DNA from: Ficedula albicollis
Taxonomy: Eukaryota > Chordata > Aves > Passeriformes > Muscicapidae
Direction of reading: 5' to 3'
DNA length: 64,000 nucleotides
Assembly: GCF_000247815.1 (NCBI RefSeq)
Contig: NW_004775929.1
Coordinates: forward strand, 105,861 to 169,860
The position numbers and the translations under genes are program-made. A model generated the notes under the pieces. The model saw nothing but the letters and a program-made list of their open reading frames with translations, did no database searches and was not told the origin of the DNA. Each line of letters starts with the position of its first letter. The first letter of the stretch is position 1. Below, one piece after another: positions 51,601 through 64,000 of this stretch.

Positions 51601-53843
51601 AAGTATTGGTGCTAGGAGGTAGAATTCTCCTTTGTGTTTCTATTTTGGCAGTTCAGCCTCACGTCTACATGGTTGTCAATTTTGTAAGAAGTCAGGTGTG
51701 GGAGAATTTCTCATCTCCTAGGTCTAAATATATGAACTCTTCATGTCCTGAATGCAAACTTCCTGGGCATTTGGTCTTTTGTGTTGATTTTTCTTCCACC
51801 CTTTTAATATAAGGAAATCTAGATGCCTGCCTAGGGAGAGACAGAGTGCACAAAATCCATGATGTGTTCAAATTGTTCAGGACCTGAACACTGACAGCAC
51901 CTGTGGAGCCCTTAAATTTTTGTCTGTGCTTTGTTGAGATCAGGATGCATAACTCAAGTTTAAGACAGTGTCAGACTAGTTATAGACACTGCAATAACTA
52001 ACCCTGAAGTCCATTTCTGGATTTATTGCTAAGACAGTTAGGACTCTTGGAAATGCCACTGCATCTTTCAAATCAATCTAAAATTACATTCCCATGACAT
52101 TTCATAGATCTGGTAACATTTACAATGTTATAAAGCATAAAGAACTTTACCTTTGCAAGTATGGAATCTTCCAGAATTGTTTTATTATATTATATACAGA
52201 GAGAAAGAGATTTTCCTGTTTAGAAACAAAAACATTTTGGGGCCATGCATTTCCTAGCTTTTCTTCTAATGAATTTTTGTAATAATTATTTCAGCTTTGA
52301 GGCATTCCATTATGTTTACCAGTGACTTAGAAGTGTCTGTTCACAGTAAGTAGAGCCTATACTTTGAGTAGTCTTCCACACTGAGTCCCTTCATATGTTA
52401 AATAAATGCTGCACAAGCGTGGAACCCATGGGCTTCTCTTTCTCCTTTGGCAGAGCAGCTGTCAGACCTCCATAATTTGTCTGGCACACAAGAGCACAAG
52501 CCCAAAGGGGACTTTACTGGAGGTTGTCTCAGCCCCAGGGCTGGAGAAATGGTCACTCCAGCTCGCAGCACTGTGTTTGCCAATGTGCGGCACTGGTCAC
52601 TTCAGCAGACACAGAGCCACCCTCCTTTTCATTCTCTGAGGAGCTAAATTCTGGGGAAGGATCTAACATTAATTACTGGAAGGCCACAGAGATTGCTATC
52701 TGCAATTTGGTGTTTCATAATACATGTATTTGAAAATTCCAGTCAGGAGGGGTATTTTGGTTTTCATCTCATTTTCCTCCTCCCAGTACTAAAACCTCCT
52801 TGATGCTGGCGTGTTTTGTTTGACTGCCTGTCTAATGGCTCCTGTCAGTAATTGGGTGGGGGACACCAGATAAAGCAGAGATGAAATTGTAAAGCAATCT
52901 GCAAAACAAACTATGCAGTGAGATGTGTGTGTGAATGATTATATATTTACATTATTCCAGAGCTAATGCTTTATCTGCTGCCTTGTTTTCTCAGTACCTG
53001 AGTGTTCCACTGCTGTTAATAATACAAGAAGAAAAATCCTGTCAATATGCAGAATTGTAGCATTTGAACTCAAAAGGACTAATGAACTGCCAAGCCAAAC
53101 ATACAATTGCAGATGGATTGACAGTGTGCAATTATTTTGCACATTTTTGGATGGAGATCTCTAACCAGCAGAAGCTGTATAAAAAACTCTAAACTCTATT
53201 TGCATGTTCACATTTGGTTATGTAAGTAAATAGACATTGTTATCTGTTAATTCAGAACCAGTCATTTCTCATGTTTTCTCTCCTTTCCTCTGTTTAGTCA
53301 CTTACTTGACTTTATTTAAAACATAGATTTTCGAAATCCCAGCAGGAGACGCTGTTGTTTGTAAGTGTATAATAAAAAGGCACTCTCCTTTATTTGAAGG
53401 AAAGACTTGGCAGTCAAAAGCAGAGGTGGAGGAGTCCACCTTGCTTCAAATTTCCTTTGCTTTTTAACACAACTGATTTAAAACTAATCAATTTTGTAGC
53501 TTCTGTGAAAATTTGAGGAGCTGGTGAACACTATTTTTAATTTTTAAAATTTTTTGTTCAATTTTTTTTTCTGTTTCACATGAGACAGAGAACATGTTTA
53601 GGGGAACATCATCAGGGACGTCAAAAACCATCTGGATTTTAGGGTCAAGAATGACTTCTGCTGTTTGCACACCAGGGACAGCAACTCCACTGTGTCTTGA
53701 ATCCCAACAAGAATGGAGCAAGCATTAAAGGGAGGTCTTGTATAAAGACTGAGGAGTGAGGAAAGGAAAGAGAAGGTTTTTTGTGTCAAGCAGAAAATAA
53801 GACCAGAATGGAGGACTTTATGGAGTAGGAGAGAACTGAGACG
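42659..53843. other. 11-kb mostly unique stretch with conserved-element-like patches
   Basis: No gene or long repeat is recognised. Patches with a conserved-element look are 47150-47480 (contains TGATTGATTGAT at 47409-47420 and TCAATCAA at 47426-47433) and 47830-48120 (several CpGs in otherwise CpG-poor DNA). An X-box-like sequence, GTTGCTAAGGAAAC, is at 49615-49628. Short low-complexity tracts are an AT repeat of TTAATGTGGTTA at 43928-43980, an A-rich run at 45663-45688 and (TTTTG)3 at 46563-46581. A GC-richer segment at 49260-49460 has no recognised family. Confidence 0.45.
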
Positions 53844-53948
53844 TATCCTTGTGTGTGGGGGACAAAATCCAGCTGCAGATCCAGAGGATGGCAGCATATC
53901 CTTGTGTATGGGGGATAAAATCCAGCTGCAGATCCAGAGGATGGCAGC
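53844..53948 (+). repeat. local tandem duplication, period 53 bp
   Basis: Copy 1 (53844-53896) and copy 2 (53897-53948) abut and differ at two visible bases (TGTGTGTGGGGGACA against TGTGTATGGGGGATA). Shared strings include AAAATCCAGCTGCAGATCCA and GAGGATGGCAGC. Open frames through it repeat a short peptide only because of the duplication. Confidence 0.96.
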
Positions 53949-60921
<6,973 letters not shown>

Positions 60922-60968
60922 ACCTCACCACCCCCCCCCAAAAAACCCCCAAATCCCAACAAGCAAAC

Positions 60969-61489
<521 letters not shown>

Positions 61490-64000
61490 AGAGTTCCCAA
61501 CCCTCCCTAGAAAAATCCCCAGTAAAAACCTAAGCTAAAGTTATTTCCTGTATGTGGTACTGTTTCTCTGTGAGCAATGAAATAGAAGGGAATGTGATCC
61601 TCCAGTGCAAACAGCATATTTGCATTGATGTCTGACTCAGGAACTTAAACCATCAGCACAGCACCTGAGACCTGACTGGAAAGACATCTAAGCTATAATT
61701 TCCTGTACTAGAAAATTAGATATGCCACCTGTATGTGGCTATTCAAACACTTTAATGGGTTTTGCCAAGATGTTGTTTAAAGCCTGAAGATGTTCTTTAT
61801 GTATCTTGATGTGAAGTCATCACCTTTCAAGCAATATGTGCGTCCTGTATGATTTATATCAGTATTCTGCTACCTTTGTCAGATTATTGTTTCACTTTCC
61901 TCTTTTTTTCCATCATATCAGGCAGCTATAGAGTCAAAAAGAATCCTCTCCATTTCAGTGTTTATGTTGAAGGACATCTGTTTGTTTTCCTGAAAAGCAG
62001 ATAAATTTGTATGCAGATTTTAGTGTACTTTTTAAAATTCTAAGGTCAGCTGCAAGCAAGCTAGATATAAAATATCAAAAGTATCTTCCTGTAAAAAAAA
62101 TCCAACATGCAACCTTGTTGGGAGAAAGAAGGATTCAGTTTCAGGAAAGAAACCTTGCAGTAATTTTTTTTTTATTTTAGCAGGTGTCACCCTGGACCTC
62201 TCTGAAACAAGGTGGTGAAAATGTAGGATCTAATTTACACGTTGTAAATGAGATGGAAGGAAGCACTTTACCATAAAGGTAACCATAATTCCCCACAGCT
62301 GCTCAAGAACAAACCTCACAGATTCTTTATATAGATTCTTAGTCTTGCTGCTGCTCAGAAAATCACAAATTTCAGCTTGATATTCTTTTCTTCTTAAAAT
62401 AAAATTACAGAAAATTGACATTATCTCAGACCGCAATTTAATAATTGCCATAATAAATATCCAATTTTGGTTGCCAGAGGGTGTTTATTGATCTCTTGTG
62501 ATACACTGCAGTCTACTCTTTTTTTTTGTGCATCTTTTAACGCTCAAAGTACCCTTGAATGATAGTACTGAAGCACATGCCCTTGTTAATGAGCTTCCAG
62601 GTAAGAGTAAATTTGCAGATGTAACTGAAACCTTGTTAGATTGTAAGGAAAGAATAAACGTGTTACCCCAGGAGGCAAAAGTGCAAACTCTCCCACCCCC
62701 TGCAAGGCACCCCAACACACCAGGTGTCTGATGGAGTGAGCAAATTGACCATTAAACAGTTGTCCCAATTATTTCTCTATGGCTCTAATAACCACAGAAA
62801 AATTATTAACCTCCACTGATTTTTCAAGAAGTGCACATAGTTCTAATTAAACAAATATTTCATTTTCCAAGTTCTTGTCAAGAGAGGACACAGTTCACAG
62901 CAATCACTGGGTTTAATCATCTCATCCATGATTCCTGCTCTGAGCAGCAGTAACAATTAGATAATTTCTGTTTTGTTATTCCTTTTTTTTGTACACTGTT
63001 TTCTGAAGCATGAGAAACTGACAGCCTAACTGTGCAGAATGGTGTTTATCAGGAGAAGATCCTCTTTGTCCAGATTCTCTAAAGTAGTTTCCTATGTAGG
63101 CCAATTTTCTTTAAAGCTATTTTAGAAGTCCTTGGAAGTCAGGGAAACTTCCCGCTTTCTTCCCAAAGTGATTTTCTTAAACATTTGCATTCTCTGAGTA
63201 ACAATTGAAACCTTAAGGAAAATTTTAGTTAAATATTTACAATAATTCAACTTTGAGCAGGATAGGACTTGTTTTCTATTCATATTTCTTTAGGTCCAAA
63301 TTGTTATTTCTCTCTCCTTTCCCCTTTTTTTGTTTCCAATTTATTTATGATAAAAAAGGTACACATTGTTAACACATGCCTATCCTTAGTGTATTCCTGC
63401 GAGCTGTTTAAACCTGTATAAGTCTGCTTGGTTTGAAGAATTGAATTAAATTGATTTAAATACAGGCTGTGTATTTAAATACACTCCATTGCAATGAGGC
63501 TCTTTCAGGAATCTTGAGAAGCAATTTAGTAGACCCCAGATGTGTGCTAATGAGAAATTAAGGGTAAAGGAAAGTAGGAATTCCATTAAAGGTTTCTTAG
63601 AACATGGCAGCTCACACTGTACAAACTGTGATAATTATCTCAGAAAGATCTGAATGACCTTGATTGTTTGTTAGCAGGAAGAATAAACACACAGCATTTT
63701 GTTATATTGTACTGCTCCTGGTTAAAAATACCACTTAATGTTAAATTTCAAGAATATAAACTTGGTAATGGGACAATGCTTGCTGAGAAAGGTTTTGCCA
63801 ACTGATTTCAGCAGCTAATAAGAATTAAATTTTAATGTGCTAATAAATGTGGCAACGAGCAACTTAGCAAGTAAATAGGCAAAGTAGAGAAAATGTAGTG
63901 TTTTTTTGTTGGAGAGTCTCTCACTCTATGTTTCTGAATACCAGCCCTCACACTTCTGGCTAGCTGGCTTAGCAAAACAACATTAATACATGAATAAACA
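61490..64000. other. unique AT-rich stretch to the window end
   Basis: No gene or transposon is recognised. One 51-bp exon-like segment (62550-62600) is listed separately. Frames are otherwise short. Confidence 0.5.
62550..62600 (+). other. possible micro-exon (unassigned)
   Basis: A pyrimidine-rich stretch (TCTACTCTTTTTTTTTGTGC) precedes an AG at 62548-62549, and a near-perfect donor CCAG|GTAAGAGT begins at 62601. The 51-bp interval is in phase 1-1 and open, giving a peptide that starts PLNDSTEAHALVNELP. The acceptor is 20 bp beyond the T run and weak. No family is recognised and chance is likely. Confidence 0.15.

Overview
The window looks like AT-rich, gene-poor vertebrate DNA from a bird, most likely a songbird. 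The evidence is a set of truncated CR1-type LINE copies whose 3' ends carry the avian hallmark 'ggtccctcccaacccaaacc' followed by 'attctgggattctg'-type tails (about 2841-3774, 10164-10389, 25442-25862, 28881-29008 and 42564-42658). There is no bacterial-style gene organisation. I found no convincing complete protein-coding gene, tRNA, rRNA or CRISPR array. The window is best read as intergenic or long-intron sequence. Species and locus cannot be fixed from the sequence alone.

Layout: 1-12720 is unique AT-rich sequence with two CR1 loci, one of them split by a 475-bp insert, and one exon-like segment at 162-278. 12721-15110 is a perfect (TTCCC)478 array with an ambiguous base just after it. 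15120-34700 is mostly unique DNA with a perfect (GATATG)~55 array (19298-19625), three short local tandem duplications (17881, 24988, 34218), a T/G-rich tract near 23.1-23.3 kb, an inverted CR1 pair (25.4-25.9 kb) and a short CR1 (28.9 kb). Two giant poly-G runs follow: 341 G at 34708-35048 joined to (TTTTA)n, and 769 G at 37548-38316 bracketed by a direct repeat. From 38.3 to 58.9 kb the sequence is mostly unique, with one CR1 tail, one 53-bp tandem duplication and a few conserved-element-like patches. A (TC)~209 array (58988-59406) and a composite GAAA/GGAA array containing ten TTCCAGGAA palindromes (61022-61489) lie near the right end.

The notable content is the simple-repeat load: roughly 4.8 kb (about 7%) of long, almost error-free arrays, most of them homopurine/homopyrimidine and able in principle to form G-quadruplex or triplex DNA. 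Long open reading frames over these arrays (up to 883 codons) are low-complexity translations and not genes. Whether the poly-G runs are real expansions or assembly/sequencing products is the main open question. No set of genes working together can be described here.
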